From assembly GCA_026122225.1 (NCBI GenBank), contig JANEZZ010001909.1, forward strand, positions 558,001-622,000: a stretch of DNA of 64,000 nucleotides, in the 5' to 3' direction. The position numbers were made by a program, and so were the translations under genes. This document shows positions 9,475 to 18,140 of this stretch, piece after piece. How positions within the stretch are numbered: position 1 is the stretch's first letter; every line of letters begins with the position of its first letter. The stretch comes from Heloderma charlesbogerti (lineage: Eukaryota > Chordata > Lepidosauria > Squamata > Helodermatidae). Under the pieces are notes generated by a model. The model saw only the letters and a program-made list of their open reading frames with translations. It was not told the origin of the DNA and did no database searches.

Positions 9475-12400
9475 CCACTGGATGTTCAGATGCTTTATTG
9501 CTTGCCAGCTGCAGTGGAGGAAGGCGGGAGGAGGGCTAGCTGGGGACGGCAGAGGGGAAATCAGGGATCGGCCAAGGCTGCTGCACCCTTTTGGACGATT
9601 CTATCATAAGCTGCCCCCCAATGGCCCCTTCATATCCTGCGGGAAGAAAGGACAGGATTAGTGCCCTGCCCCAGTAAGCGGAGGGCTACTCACAATTTTG
9701 ATGTTGTATAGTTCATGGAGTATAAGCCTTCTAGACTTCTGACACATTGGCTGGGTTCACACAACACGATAACCCACAGTCAGGGTTGAGTATGGGTTGA
9801 GTGTGGGTTGTCATAATTGAGCCATGGGTTGTTGTTGAACCGTGGGTTGTTGAGCTGTCTGAACCCAGCTGTGCTAACAAACCATGGTTTGTTAACCACA
9901 AACAACCCATGAAGAGATTCCATGGTTTGTTGTTGGGTTGTAAACTGTGGGTTCGTGGTTAATAAACCATGGTTTGTTAGCACAGCTGGGTTCAGACAAC
10001 ACAACAACCCATTCTTCAACAACAACCCATGGCTCAATGACAACCCACACTCAACCCATACTCAACCTTGAGTGTGGGTTATCGTGTTGTGTGAATCCAC
10101 CCATTTGCTGCCCCTAAAACACGGGTGGGGAACCTTTGGCCTGTGGGCTGCATTAGGTATGCAAAGCCTCCTCATCCAGCCCGCAGAGACCCCTGTGGGT
10201 ATCCCACTCCCTTCCCCAAAACCCAGGGCTGGCCAAAGACATTTTGGTGCCTGAGGCAAAGAACAAGATGGCACCTCCCTCCCATTTCATATGCAAAGCT
10301 GACTGGCCTGGCTGTTGAATAATTCTTCAACACTGGCAATGGGACAACCTCCCCCACTGTGCTTGAAGACAGCAAACTAGCTTAGGGGGCACAGGGCAGG
10401 CCATGTAGCCCACAGCCCTCTCCTCCAACCCCTTGCTGTTGCCTGAGGCAACTGCCTCACTCTGCCAAACGGTAGGGCTGGCCCTGCCCAAGCCCTGCAC
10501 TATGGTTTGCCCTGGGACCTTCTGCAGTCCACCTTAAGCAACAGCCCCTCCCCAGAACAGCCCCTGCCTTGAATCAGACCATAGGTCCATATTGCTCCCT
10601 CCAAAGACAGCCGTTCCCCCAGCCCCAGGCAGAGCAGTCTTGTCCCGGCCTGCTCCCTTGCGAGCCAGGGGTTGACGTGGGGGGTGGGGCCAAGCAGGCG
10701 CTCTTCCACTGAGATATGGGCCTTGCCCAAGTGGGAAGCTCTCCGAGGCTTCAGGCAGAGAGGCTTGCCCAGCCGTGTTGACCTGGGATCTGCTGGGGAT
10801 TCAATCTAGAAACTTTCCCACGCAGAGCTTATTCAGAGGAAGATGGTTTATACGAGGGGTGCAGCAACTCAGGCTCACAGGGCAAATCCGGCCTGCCTGG
10901 GGTCCCAAGCCAGCCATCCAGAGTTCCCCAGATGGCCATGCCCCCTCCCACTGGCGCCAGCCCTCTCCCACCTGGTACCTGGACGTCTTGATGCATAAGA
11001 CATGGCCTTAAGAACCTCAAACGGGTGCTGCGTCCATCACGACCCCTGGCATCAGATCTTCTTCCCCCTCTAGGTCCAACACCAATGTGGTTTTTGCTTC
11101 CAGTGCCGGCTCTGGTGTGGGGTCTGCTGCTGGTTTCACCTCCCCCTCTGGTGGTGGCTGCACGTCTGCCTTTGCCAACGAACCTGGCACTTGCTCAGGA
11201 TTGATCCTGGCCCTGTTCCTCAGGGACAGTCTAATGCCATTGCAGATACTTCGTACTTTTTCATTGGTGTCCACGTACCCATCACCGGTCTTGGAAGGAG
11301 GAAGAAGAGACTCCTTACTGCCCTAAATAGTCCACCCACATGCTTCTGCAGAACAGCCCATGAGACAGTGCAGTACAGTGGTTAGAGCGGCAGACGATGA
11401 TTGGGGAGACCTGGCTTCAAATCCCCACTTGCCCACAAACCATCCTAGATTACTCTAAGCCAGTCGCTCTCACTCTGCCTAACCTACCTCACAGGGGTGT
11501 TGTGACAATAAAAGGCTTGGGGTGGCATATGTGCCATCTGAGCAATTTGAGGTGAGGATGGGATAAAAACCCTACCGCTGCCTCTGGTCCAACGTGTTTT
11601 TGAAGTGTTACCAAAACCCCCACAATCCTGTATAACAAAGGCAAAAATGGGATATATGTATACACTCCAGGGAGTGATCCCTCCTTCAGACTTCCTTCAG
11701 CTCTTTGAAAACCTTATCAGCTCATCACTATCTTATTCATGCATGCATGGGAGCACCCCATTTTCCCTATGGGTCCACAGGTGGCATCTCTTTACCACCC
11801 ACCAGCCAGAATCAAATGCATGCCTCCACATGCACAGCACCCTCCAGACAATCCTCAGATGTGTGTGTGTGTGGGGGGGGGGACTTGCCAAATCAAAGAG
11901 CCCACTCAGTACTTACATTCTTAGAGTGCAAAACCTCGCCAGCCTCTGGGAGAATGATCTCAAAAGCACCACGTTCAGCGACTTCCCCGATCTGGAGGAG
12001 TCCAGGGAAGAATCGAGAGGGACAGAGAAAATCCTCACTGGGTGATCTTGGGCCAGTCACTATCTCTCAGCCTAGGCTACCTCACAGGGTTGTTGTGAGC
12101 ATAAAATGTGGGCGTGGGGAAACCAGTTATGCTGCACCGTGCTCCTTAGACAAAAGGGCTGGATTTAAATGTAATAATAAACATTCATATTAGTGCACCG
12201 TGGGTTTCTGTCCAAGTGTTCCCAAGTGTTCCCCACTGTATGTTACAGAAGGGGCACATGCTGCCCATACTATCCTCCCCCAGATGTGTTGGAATACATT
12301 TCCCATCATCCCCAGCTAACATGGCCACTGTACAATAACCCATCCTCCACTGATTTAAAAGCCAAGAGAGAGATGATACTTTTAGTAAATGATATACTTG

Positions 12401-15000
12401 GAGGGAGAATGTATATATAAAGGCACAATCCTATGCATGCTTACACAGAAAAAAGTCCTGCAATTCCCAGCATGCCGGCCATGCTTTTTTCTGTGTAAGC
12501 ATGCATGGGATTGCGCCTTAATTGTCCTAAAAGAGTTTACCCACAGTTCAAAATATACCTCGGCATCTGTGACGTATGTGTGGAACAGCAGGTCACGCAC
12601 CACCTAGTGTGGCTTAATGTTTATACGCATGCATTTAAATGCATGTGTGCTAGGGCGATCAAGCTACATGTCTCCCCACACTTACGAGATATGCAGCACG
12701 ATCCTACACTTGTTTGCTCTGAAGCATGTCTCACTGTGTTTCATGGGATTTATTCCCAGATAAGCACGCATATGACTGCAGCAAAAGTAGGAACAATGAC
12801 CACAGATGTAGAAACTGCCCGTGGTAAATAGGAAAAATTTCTATTTTTTAGAAATAGAAATTTGAAGTTAGAAGTTTCTTTGACTTCTAACTGGGGCCAA
12901 TGGAATAGGGAAGGTGTCAGCCTGCCCCAGCCTAGCGCCCTTCAGTTGTGGTGGACTACAACTCCCATCATCCCTGGGGATGATGGGAGTTGAGGTCTCT
13001 GCAGCTGAAGGGCACAGATTTGGGGGAAGGTTGCCACAAGGCAAATCTACATTTGCTCACTTGCTCGGAATGAACACACAGCTGAATGTTCCCTTTTATA
13101 AAAAAGGGAAAGGGAAAGAAAGGTGGGAAGAAGATAAACCTGCCCTGCATGTAGAAAACTAGCAGAACAGGGTGCAGCCTGATATAAAAACTTTCCTCCT
13201 GGTTTGCTAGTTTGTATTACTTTCGGGGAGTTAATTTTGTTTTTTTTAATGGGGGGGAATCATTTAAAAAATGACACCCTAGCACTTGTCTGAAATGGTA
13301 CAGTCCGGTTTACCACCTCAGGACTGTACCACCTCTTTCTGGCAGCTGTAGACCAGGCTTTAGCAGTGGCACTTGGAGGGATCGTCGTGCTGTCAGGAAC
13401 TCAGGGCAAATTACCCCCTCCTTTCTTCCCCAGTACTGGGGGAACTACATCCCTCCCTTCCTCCTCCCACCACCCTGAGACCTTGCCCCCACCCCCCTCA
13501 AGTGACTTACAATTTCCAGCTTGTTTGGGAAGCATTTTTCCAGGAGTTGTTTAAGCTGGAAGAACTGGAGAGATGGATCACAGCAGAACGGAGTCAGTTT
13601 TTTCTCCCCCATGTGCGTAGGGGCGGGGGGAAAGTACACAAAGTTCTGCTCCTGAACCCTATTGGGCGAGCAGAGGCACGTACCCCCAACCCTCAACACT
13701 GGAGTGGCAAAAAATAATGCACAGAGGGCAATTTTAAAACATGTGGGAGGAATAAGGAAACACAGAAGGTGTGACAGTTAAGGGAAGTTTAGTATGTGGG
13801 GGGGTGTCAGGACAGAAGAGGACTGAACAGAAAGCAGGCTATTATGGAGTCCTTCTGCAGGGCTACTTACCCGGGTTTTGTACCCTCAGGTGCCTCTACA
13901 AAACAAAACCAACAAAATGAACAGTCTGTGTGTAGCCAACTATTTTTTAACTGCCCCTTTAACCTCCAACTTGTCCTTAAGGTAAATGCACTCTGCCCAT
14001 GCTCTGAGCCACTTTCATTCATTAGGACTTCGCAGATATGGGGGTTGGGGCCCCGCTGTTTAAAACGGTTTGGGGACTTTACCCTCCATCACATTAACCC
14101 CCTGGTGGAGGCTCAGCCTCTGCTGAAAGACAGAATCATCAGCTCTGTACTGGTCAATTCATCCAGTCCAAAACGAAGTAAATAACTTGGGACATTAAGC
14201 CACACCATATGCTACATAGACAGGAAGGCCCTTTGTGGGTGTCCCTGCCATTTGATGCGAGGCAGGTGGCTACCAGAGATAGGGACTTCTCAGTGGTGGC
14301 TCCCCAGTTGTTGGAATGATCACCCCCAAGAGGTTAACCTTGCACCTCCCTTCTTCGAGAGACAACTTTAACCCTTCCACCTGTTCTGTGCTGTTTCTAA
14401 GATGTCCTAGCATTTCAGCTTATTTTGTCATAATTTCATATTTATGTTTTAATCGTTTATTTCATTTTTGTAAACCACCTTAGGTATACAATGAAAACTT
14501 GATTTAAAAATACTTCTAACAAACAAGCATGACACCCTCCACTCCCTTTCCTTTTGTCCTAATTTGAAGCCTCCCCAAAAGACATCATAACAGGGCACCA
14601 GTCCAAATTGTGTCTCTCGCCCAGATTATGAGGGAGTGGGGAGAAAGCCAACTAAAAAACTTGGGATAAGGGTAGGGTAGGAGGGTGACCCTTCATGCCT
14701 TCAGAGGGGCTGCTTTCCCCAGCCAGGTGCCTTCCAGATGTCACTGGACTACAAGTCCTGTCATCCTTGACCATTGGCCATGGCAGCTGTAGTTCAAAAC
14801 ATCTGGAAAGCACTAGGTTGGGGAAGGTTTCCCGTGTGGTTGATTGACAGAGAGACTTCATGCTTCCAGGAGACAGGGAACCAACACCAACATCACTATC
14901 CCACCTCACCAGAAAAGGATCTTCACTCGGAGCAGCGAGGCTGAAGACATGGCATCTTCTAGGGTTGGAGCGATCCACTCCCACCTGCCTGGACCTGGGG
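9475..15000 (-). CDS. Selenoprotein W-like gene with two in-frame UGA codons (predicted U-x-x-U)
   Basis: Five coding exons, 14950-14910, 13895-13871, 13564-13511, 11991-11917 and 11289-11017 (468 bases, 155 residues plus stop), join in frame through GT..AG introns, followed by a terminal exon from 9636. Landmarks match the SelW family of thioredoxin-fold oxidoreductases: strand RVKILF, redox turn, GYKTRFFQLKQLLEKCFPNKLEI helix, GAFEI strand, LHSK and GDGYVDT. The Sec codon TGA (residue 17) lies where SelW has Sec. The first redox Cys, normally TG|T or TG|C across the exon 1/2 junction, is here TG|A (residue 14), so the motif is U14-G-T-U17. A SECIS-like hairpin and an AATAAA signal lie in the terminal exon. 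A Pro/Glu-rich tail of about 55 residues extends past the usual SelW end. Alternatives are a Ser/Cys-less pseudogene or a sequence error at 13895. Family call is firm; double Sec is predicted, not shown. Confidence 0.82.
9494..9499 (-). terminator. Polyadenylation signal of the SelW-like gene
   Basis: AATAAA on the - strand (caagcAATAAAgcatc), about 60 bases beyond the SECIS-like hairpin, which is the usual arrangement in a short selenoprotein 3' UTR. Confidence 0.8.
9555..9620 (-). promoter_or_regulatory. SECIS element (form-2-like hairpin)
   Basis: Read on the - strand: ATGA at 9607-9604, then 11 bases to an unpaired AAAA (9592-9589), a small extra stem GGgTG/CAgCC, and the return strand ending in TGAT (9563-9560). 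ATCGtCC pairs with GGcCGAT to form helix II, and the flanking G-run and C-run can form helix I. The ATGA..AA..TGA core with 11-12 bases between ATGA and AA is the defining signature. Pairing has a few mismatches; a folding program or a SECIS search tool would settle it. Confidence 0.75.
9752..10102. repeat. Large perfect-looking palindrome (foldback MITE), copy 1
   Basis: An arm beginning 'tgggttcacacaacacgataacccaca' is mirrored about 345 bases later by 'tgtgggttatcgtgttgtgtgaatccaccc'. The interior is also mirrored, with repeated 'aacccatgg' and 'ggtttgtt' units. Related copies are at 20.45 and 54.05 kb. This copy lies in the last intron of the SelW-like gene, just upstream of the SECIS exon. 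Confidence 0.8.
10210..10490 (-). repeat. Dispersed repeat, family C, copy 1
   Basis: The hallmark is 'gggctggcc..cattttg..gcctgaggcaaa..acaagatggc' at one end and 'gcctgaggcaactgcctcactctgcc..tagggctggccctg' at the other. Other copies are at 16.2, 17.9, 23.6, 26.2, 29.3, 35.8/36.4 and 49.1-49.5 kb. The family was not identified. Confidence 0.65.
10560..10810. repeat. tRNA-derived-type SINE fragment
   Basis: Contains 'gaatcagaccataggtccata', 'gcaggcgctcttccactgagatatgg' and 'ggattcaatctagaaactttccca', the decayed A/B-box-like and tail parts of a reptile SINE also seen at 43.6, 52.3 and 59.2 kb. 10855-10990 then holds a piece of the 'gccaaatccggcc..gttccccagatggcc' repeat shared with 40.9 kb. 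Confidence 0.5.
11017..11289 (-). CDS. SelW-like gene, coding exon 5 with C-terminal extension
   Basis: Acceptor cctccttccaag. The exon opens with TGDGYVDTNEKVRSIC, which aligns with the KGDGYVDTESK end of SelW, and then runs on for about 55 residues rich in Pro, Glu, Ala and Asp that SelW lacks, to TGA at 11017-11019. An internal GAG/GTGAAA donor could remove the second half of the tail. Confidence 0.8.
   Translation of the reverse strand, partial: TGDGYVDTNEKVRSICNGIRLSLRNRARINPEQVPGSLAKADVQPPPEGEVKPAADPTPEPALEAKTTLVLDLEGEEDLMPGVVMDAAPV
11355..11570 (+). mobile_element. tRNA-derived squamate SINE (Sauria-type)
   Basis: Head 'cagtgcagtacagtggttagagcggcagacgatgattggggagacctggcttcaaatcccc' with A- and B-box-like parts, then 'cctaacctacctcacagggttgttgtgacaataaaa' and a short tail. 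It lies in intron 4 of the SelW-like gene. Confidence 0.8.
11917..11991 (-). CDS. SelW-like gene, coding exon 4
   Basis: 75 bases, phase 0 at both ends, between ctcctccag and GTAAGTACT. Codes IGEVAERGAFEI and ILPEAGEVLHSKN, which match SelW's (E)GTPQATGFFEV and GKLIHSKK segments; the exon is one codon longer than expected from human SelW. Confidence 0.88.
12030..12185 (+). repeat. Partial tRNA-derived SINE (body and tail)
   Basis: 'actgggtgatcttgggccagtcactatctctcagcc..ctcacagggttgttgtgagcataaaatg' corresponds to the second half of the Sauria-type SINE; the tRNA head is missing. It ends close to the acceptor of SelW-like exon 4. Confidence 0.7.
12421..12518. mobile_element. Short Harbinger-like MITE
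   Basis: 98 bp, terminal repeats AGGCACAATCC / GGGATTGCGCCT, flanked by TAA at 12418-12420 and 12519-12521. It is the same family as 8836-8977 with a shorter centre. A related but decayed element covers about 12685-12785. Confidence 0.72.
12915..13010. repeat. Palindromic 'actacaactcccatca' element
   Basis: 'gtggactacaactcccatcatcccTGGGgatgatgggagttgaggtc' is an almost perfect short foldback. From 13030 to 13510 (intron 3 of the SelW-like gene) the only other point is a 'ggactgtaccacctc' motif near 13320 that resembles the tandem repeat at 43 kb. Confidence 0.65.
13511..13564 (-). CDS. SelW-like gene, coding exon 3
   Basis: 54 bases, phase 0 at both ends, between gatccatctctccag and GTAAGTCAC. 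It codes FFQLKQLLEKCFPNKLEI, equivalent to the amphipathic helix YLQLKKKLEDEFPGRLDI of SelW, with the same number of residues. Confidence 0.9.
13871..13895 (-). CDS. SelW-like gene, 25-base micro-exon 2 with the Sec codon
   Basis: Only 25 bases, between a T-rich acceptor ending tttgtag and the donor GTAAGTAG. The first base (A, position 13895) completes a codon begun as TG in exon 1. The remaining codons are GGC ACC TGA GGG TAC AAA ACC CGG, read G-T-U-G-Y-K-T-R. The other candidate acceptor two bases on (tagag) would shift the frame into early stops, so the 25-base version is the only workable one. Confidence 0.85.
14230..14510 (+). repeat. L2-like LINE ORF2 end plus 3' tail
   Basis: 'agggacttctcagtggtggctccccagttgttgga' translates to the RDFSVVAPQLL ending of LINE ORF2, followed by an A/T-rich 3' tail with 'tttcatttttgtaaaccacctt'. 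It sits in intron 1 of the SelW-like gene. Confidence 0.55.
14715..14830. repeat. Palindromic 'actacaactcccatca' element
   Basis: 'ttccagatgtcactggactacaagtcctgtcatcc..ccattggccatgg..gtagttcaaaacatctggaaagcactaggttggggaagg' forms the usual foldback, ending 80 bases from SelW-like exon 1. Confidence 0.65.
14910..14950 (-). CDS. SelW-like gene, coding exon 1
   Basis: 41 bases: ATG at 14950-14948, then SSASLLRVKILF and two bases TG before the donor GTGAGGTGG. RVKILF is the first beta-strand (VRVVY in SelW). The split codon TG| plus A from exon 2 gives TGA. An upstream ATG four bases earlier is in another frame. The 5' UTR start is unknown. Confidence 0.82.
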
Positions 15001-15118
15001 AGTGGAAAAAGAGGTGAGAGCTGTTTCCCACTCAATCGGGGTGAAGCACCAAATCACGACACCCCATCTGAGTCGGCTTACTGAGGGGGTAAAATAGGAT
15101 TTGGATCCCAGAGAGTTT

Positions 15119-15130
15119 CAAGATGGCGGC
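15119..15130 (-). promoter_or_regulatory. YY1-type site upstream of the SelW-like gene
   Basis: GCCGCCATCTTG on the - strand, 170 bases upstream of the SelW-like ATG. This motif is typically found just downstream of transcription starts in TATA-less promoters. Placement is suggestive only, because 'aagatggcgcc' also occurs in family C repeats (this one reads aagatggcggc). Confidence 0.35.
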
Positions 15131-15209
15131 ATTAGTGCCCTCTCTACACTAGGCCTCGGAATTCATGCTTCTAAGCAACCACCGGGAAATTCTCTCTGTC
15201 CACAGACAA

Positions 15210-15620
15210 AGAGCAGCTAAGAACATGAGAAGAGCCATGGTGGATCAGACCAAGGGTCCATCCAGCCCAACATTTTGTTCACACAGTAGCCAACCAGCTG
15301 CCTGTGGGAAAGCCACAAGTAGGGCATGAGTGCAACAGCACCCTCCCACCCATGTTCCCCAGCAACTAGTATTCAGAGGCATATAGCCATTGTGACTAGT
15401 AGTCATTGACAGCTTTCTCCTCCATGACTTTGTCTAATCCCCTTTGTAAGCCATCCAAGTTGGTGGCCATCACTACCTCTTGAGGAAGCGAATTCCATAG
15501 TTTCACTCTACACTGTGTGAAGGCTTTCTTTTTGTCTGTCCCGAGTCTTCAACTATTCAGCTTCATGGGATGACCCCATTGAGTTCTAGTAGTATCCACA
15601 CCATCTTTCACTTCAGAGGA
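15210..15620 (-). repeat. CR1-type LINE 3' fragment
   Basis: 'gatcagaccaagggtccatccagcccaacattttgttcacacagtagcc..ccccagcaactagt..aatcccctttgtaagcc' is the reverse of the CR1-like tail seen forward at 27.5 and 30.8 kb. A Harbinger-like fragment follows at about 15630-15720. From 15720 to 16190 I see nothing recognisable. Confidence 0.65.
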
Positions 15621-16194
15621 AATAACACGCTGGGCAATTGACTCAGGAGTTAAGTCTTACTGGGTTCAATGAGGCTTACTTCCTGGTAAGCGTGTTTAGG
15701 ATTTGCACCATTAATTTGGCATAACTATCACACATGCACCCCTCCACCTTCATCCTGTACTCCCAGTTCTGTATGATATCTGGAAAGAAGAGACATCAAG
15801 GACCTAAACACCAACTCTTCGATTTACCAGGCACAGGCCTAGGGTGGCCACATGTTCTCTTTGCAGGGGACAGCACTCTCTTTGAGGGCATCCTCTGTTT
15901 CAGGGATGGGCGGAAGGTTGATTACTCAGAGATACCAGCTGATCTCTGGGTATTTTTCAGTGGATCGGCAAGGGTTTCTGACTCACAGTTGCTTAACAAC
16001 AGCAGCAAATGACAAGGCCTCCTCTGCCCAAAATGAGGACAATGCAATAAAAAGCTGATTAGGAGGAGATTTGTATGTGAAAGGGGCCATGAGCTCAGTT
16101 CCGGTACTGAAAACAAACTCCTGAGCTGAGCTTGTACTCAGACGTACCCTGTTCTTTAATTCTAAGTGACTGTCTGGCCCCTAAGCCAATATTT

Positions 16195-16430
16195 TTTACC
16201 TGGGTCTCAAAACTGTGAGGGCTGGCTCAAGATATTTTGCTGCCTGAGGCGGACAAGATGGCGCCTTCCCCTCCGGACTGGCAGTTGAATCCAGTATTCC
16301 AATACGCACAGAAAGAGAGGCAATCACCCCCACATTGGACAGCTCTAAAAGGGGATTATTAGACACATTCACGGCGGATAAGCCTATCAATGGCCCCTAG
16401 TCATGATGGCTGTATATTACCTCCAGTCAG
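16195..16430. repeat. Family C fragment joined to a CR1 scrap
   Basis: 16205-16275 carries 'ctggctcaagatattttgctgcctgaggcggacaagatggcgcc' (family C, -). 16345-16430 carries 'aaaaggggattattagacac..cctatcaatggcccctagtcatgatggctgtatattacctccagt' (CR1-type tail, +). Confidence 0.55.
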
Positions 16431-16790
16431 GGCCAGTGACAAGGGTAGGCATGGTTGGGCACCTGTCGAGGGCCCACATCCCAGCAGGTGCTCACCAACA
16501 AGAGCCCCCCAGAGTTGCTCATCCTCTTCACCATGGCAGCCTGCTTGTTCACCTGCCTCTCGCTCTGGCCCAGACAACAGTGGTGGTGAGAAGGAGGAGC
16601 AGTGAATGCCATGGCCTACTTGCTCACTGGCTCTCTGCCTGCCAAGCGAGCAAGTGGTAGCGATGGTGAAAAAGACGAGGAAGAGCAATAGCAACCGGTG
16701 ACAATGGCGGTGAGAAGATGATGGCGGTGAAGGAAGGGGCCCATTGCAGGCGCCTCGCCCAAAGGCCCTCAAAAAGCTGGAGCTGACACC
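16430..16790 (+). repeat. Family B repeat, copy 2
   Basis: Near full-length match by eye to 3250-3575: 'ggttgggcacctg', 'ggcccacatcccagcaggtg', 'acaacagtggtggtgag' and 'aagtggtagcgatgg' all in the same order. The ORFs through it are repeat-derived. Confidence 0.65.
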
Positions 16791-16811
16791 ACCTCCAACG
16801 TCAGAGACAGT

Positions 16812-17045
16812 ATGCTTCTATAATATAGTGGTGAGAGTGTTGGACGGGGACTCAGGAGATCTGGGTTCTAGTCCCTACTTGGCCATGAAGCTCGCTGGGT
16901 GACTTTGGGCCAGTCGCTGAGTCTCTCAGATTAACCTACCTCACAGGGTTGTTGTGAGGATAAAATGGAGAGGAGGATCACGTAAGCCACCTTGGGTTCC
17001 TTGCAAGAGGAAAACAGGTGGGATAGAAATGTAATAAATACAAAA
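16812..17045 (+). mobile_element. tRNA-derived squamate SINE
   Basis: 'tatagtggtgagagtgttggacggggactcaggagatctgggttctagtcccta..cctacctcacagggttgttgtgagg..gggatagaaatg'. A CR1 tail scrap ('aacagaatgctgaactag..ctgatccag') follows to 17200. Confidence 0.8.
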
Positions 17046-17734
17046 AAATACCAGTTGACTGGCAACAGAAGCAGAAGAGGGCTATTACCCTCATGTCCTG
17101 CTTATGGGCTTCCCAGAGACAACTGGTTGACCACTGTGGGAACAGAATGCTGAACTAGAAAGGCCTTCAGGTCTGATCCAGCTCAGCTCTTCTTAAGTTC
17201 TTAAATAAATCTTATCCCCCACCCTGGCTGTAGGGAGGTAGAAAAGAGCTAACTGATGTAGTTGGCATTAACTATTACTTCTGACTCCAGTTTGTCTTGA
17301 GTTGCGAAACAAGACACCCAAATGGAATCTGTGTGTTGAATCGACAGCACAGGACATTTATAAGAAAAAGGGCAGATCAACATCCGTCCATTTGGGTTTA
17401 GGTGGTTCTGCTTCAATTAATCTCTCTTCAAAGAGAAATTGGGAAGGGTGGGAGGGGAAGTACATACCCTGGTATGTGTGTGTGGGGCTGACGTGATCGG
17501 CCAAGCCTCTGGATTTATTTTTAGTTTATTTGGACCAAGGAAAAGAGGTACTAAACAAGGGGTTCTCTTCAAAGACAGGTAATAAGCAGGCCACAATGAA
17601 CAAGGCGCTACTGTGAGACAGGGCGGTACAACCCATCGAGAGAATTTGTGGAATGTTAATTCCAAACTAGACTTCTTGGACCTTTCCTGATTACCACATG
17701 ATTACACCGTAACTGTGCAGTTGATACGGGAAAT

Positions 17735-18140
17735 GTCCAACTCCCCACTCAGCTATAAAGTTCACCAGATAACCAGGGCCAGTCACTTCCTTTCTCAGCC
17801 TAATCAATCTCGCAGGGTTGTTGAGAGGGGAGGATAAAATTGTGGGTGTGGAGAGAACAATGTAGGGTGGGCAGGGTTGGTCCACAAGACATTTTGCTGC
17901 CTGAGGCAAAGGACAAGATGGTGTCCTCCAGTCCATGTTCAGAAGGTGGCATTTGAATCTTATTTTGACACTGGTGATGGCACAGCATCCTCCTGGCTAG
18001 CAACAGGCTAGCTTTGGGGGTGCAGGGTGGGCCATAAAGATCTGTCCTCCAACACCTTGTCTCCATTCTCTGCCCCTCCACCCCCCACATCTGCCGCCTG
18101 AGCCAGCTGCCTCACTCTACCCAAAAGTAGGGCCAGCCCT
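17735..18140 (-). repeat. SINE fragment followed by family C copy
   Basis: 17740-17870 has the middle of the Sauria-type SINE (ccagggccagtcact..tctcgcagggttgttgaga). 17875-18140 is a family C copy in reverse (gttggtccacaagacattttgctgcctgaggcaaag..tagggccagccctg). 17200-17735 and 18145-18920 hold no feature that I can name. Confidence 0.6.

Larger units (their letters stand above)
9475..9636 (-). other. SelW-like gene, terminal exon (3' UTR with SECIS)
   Basis: Begins after a strong acceptor (ctttcttcccgcag) at 9637 and ends a little past the AATAAA signal. Two joins are possible. (a) Exon 5 keeps its own stop at 11017 and a donor about 45 bases downstream (CCAG then GTGGGA, exon end 10972) splices to 9636 as a 3' UTR intron. 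(b) A donor inside exon 5 (GGGGAG then GTGAAA) splices to 9636 and gives a short tail ending at a TGA that overlaps the SECIS core. I prefer (a), because (b) would have ribosomes run into the SECIS. Confidence 0.7.

Noticed and set aside
9536..9636. Open frame across the terminal SelW-like exon (YEGAIGGQLMIESSKR, ending at TAG)
   Set aside because: It needs a weak donor in exon 5 and would translate through the SECIS hairpin; the hairpin signature and the AATAAA fit a 3' UTR better.
11605..12193. ORFs of 146 and 162 codons on the + strand
   Set aside because: They are antisense to SelW-like exon 4 and run through SINE sequence.
13893..13896. Alternative acceptor (tagag) for SelW-like exon 2 that would avoid the first TGA
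   Set aside because: Starting two bases later shifts the frame and gives a stop within a few codons in exon 3, while the 25-base exon keeps the SelW reading frame throughout.
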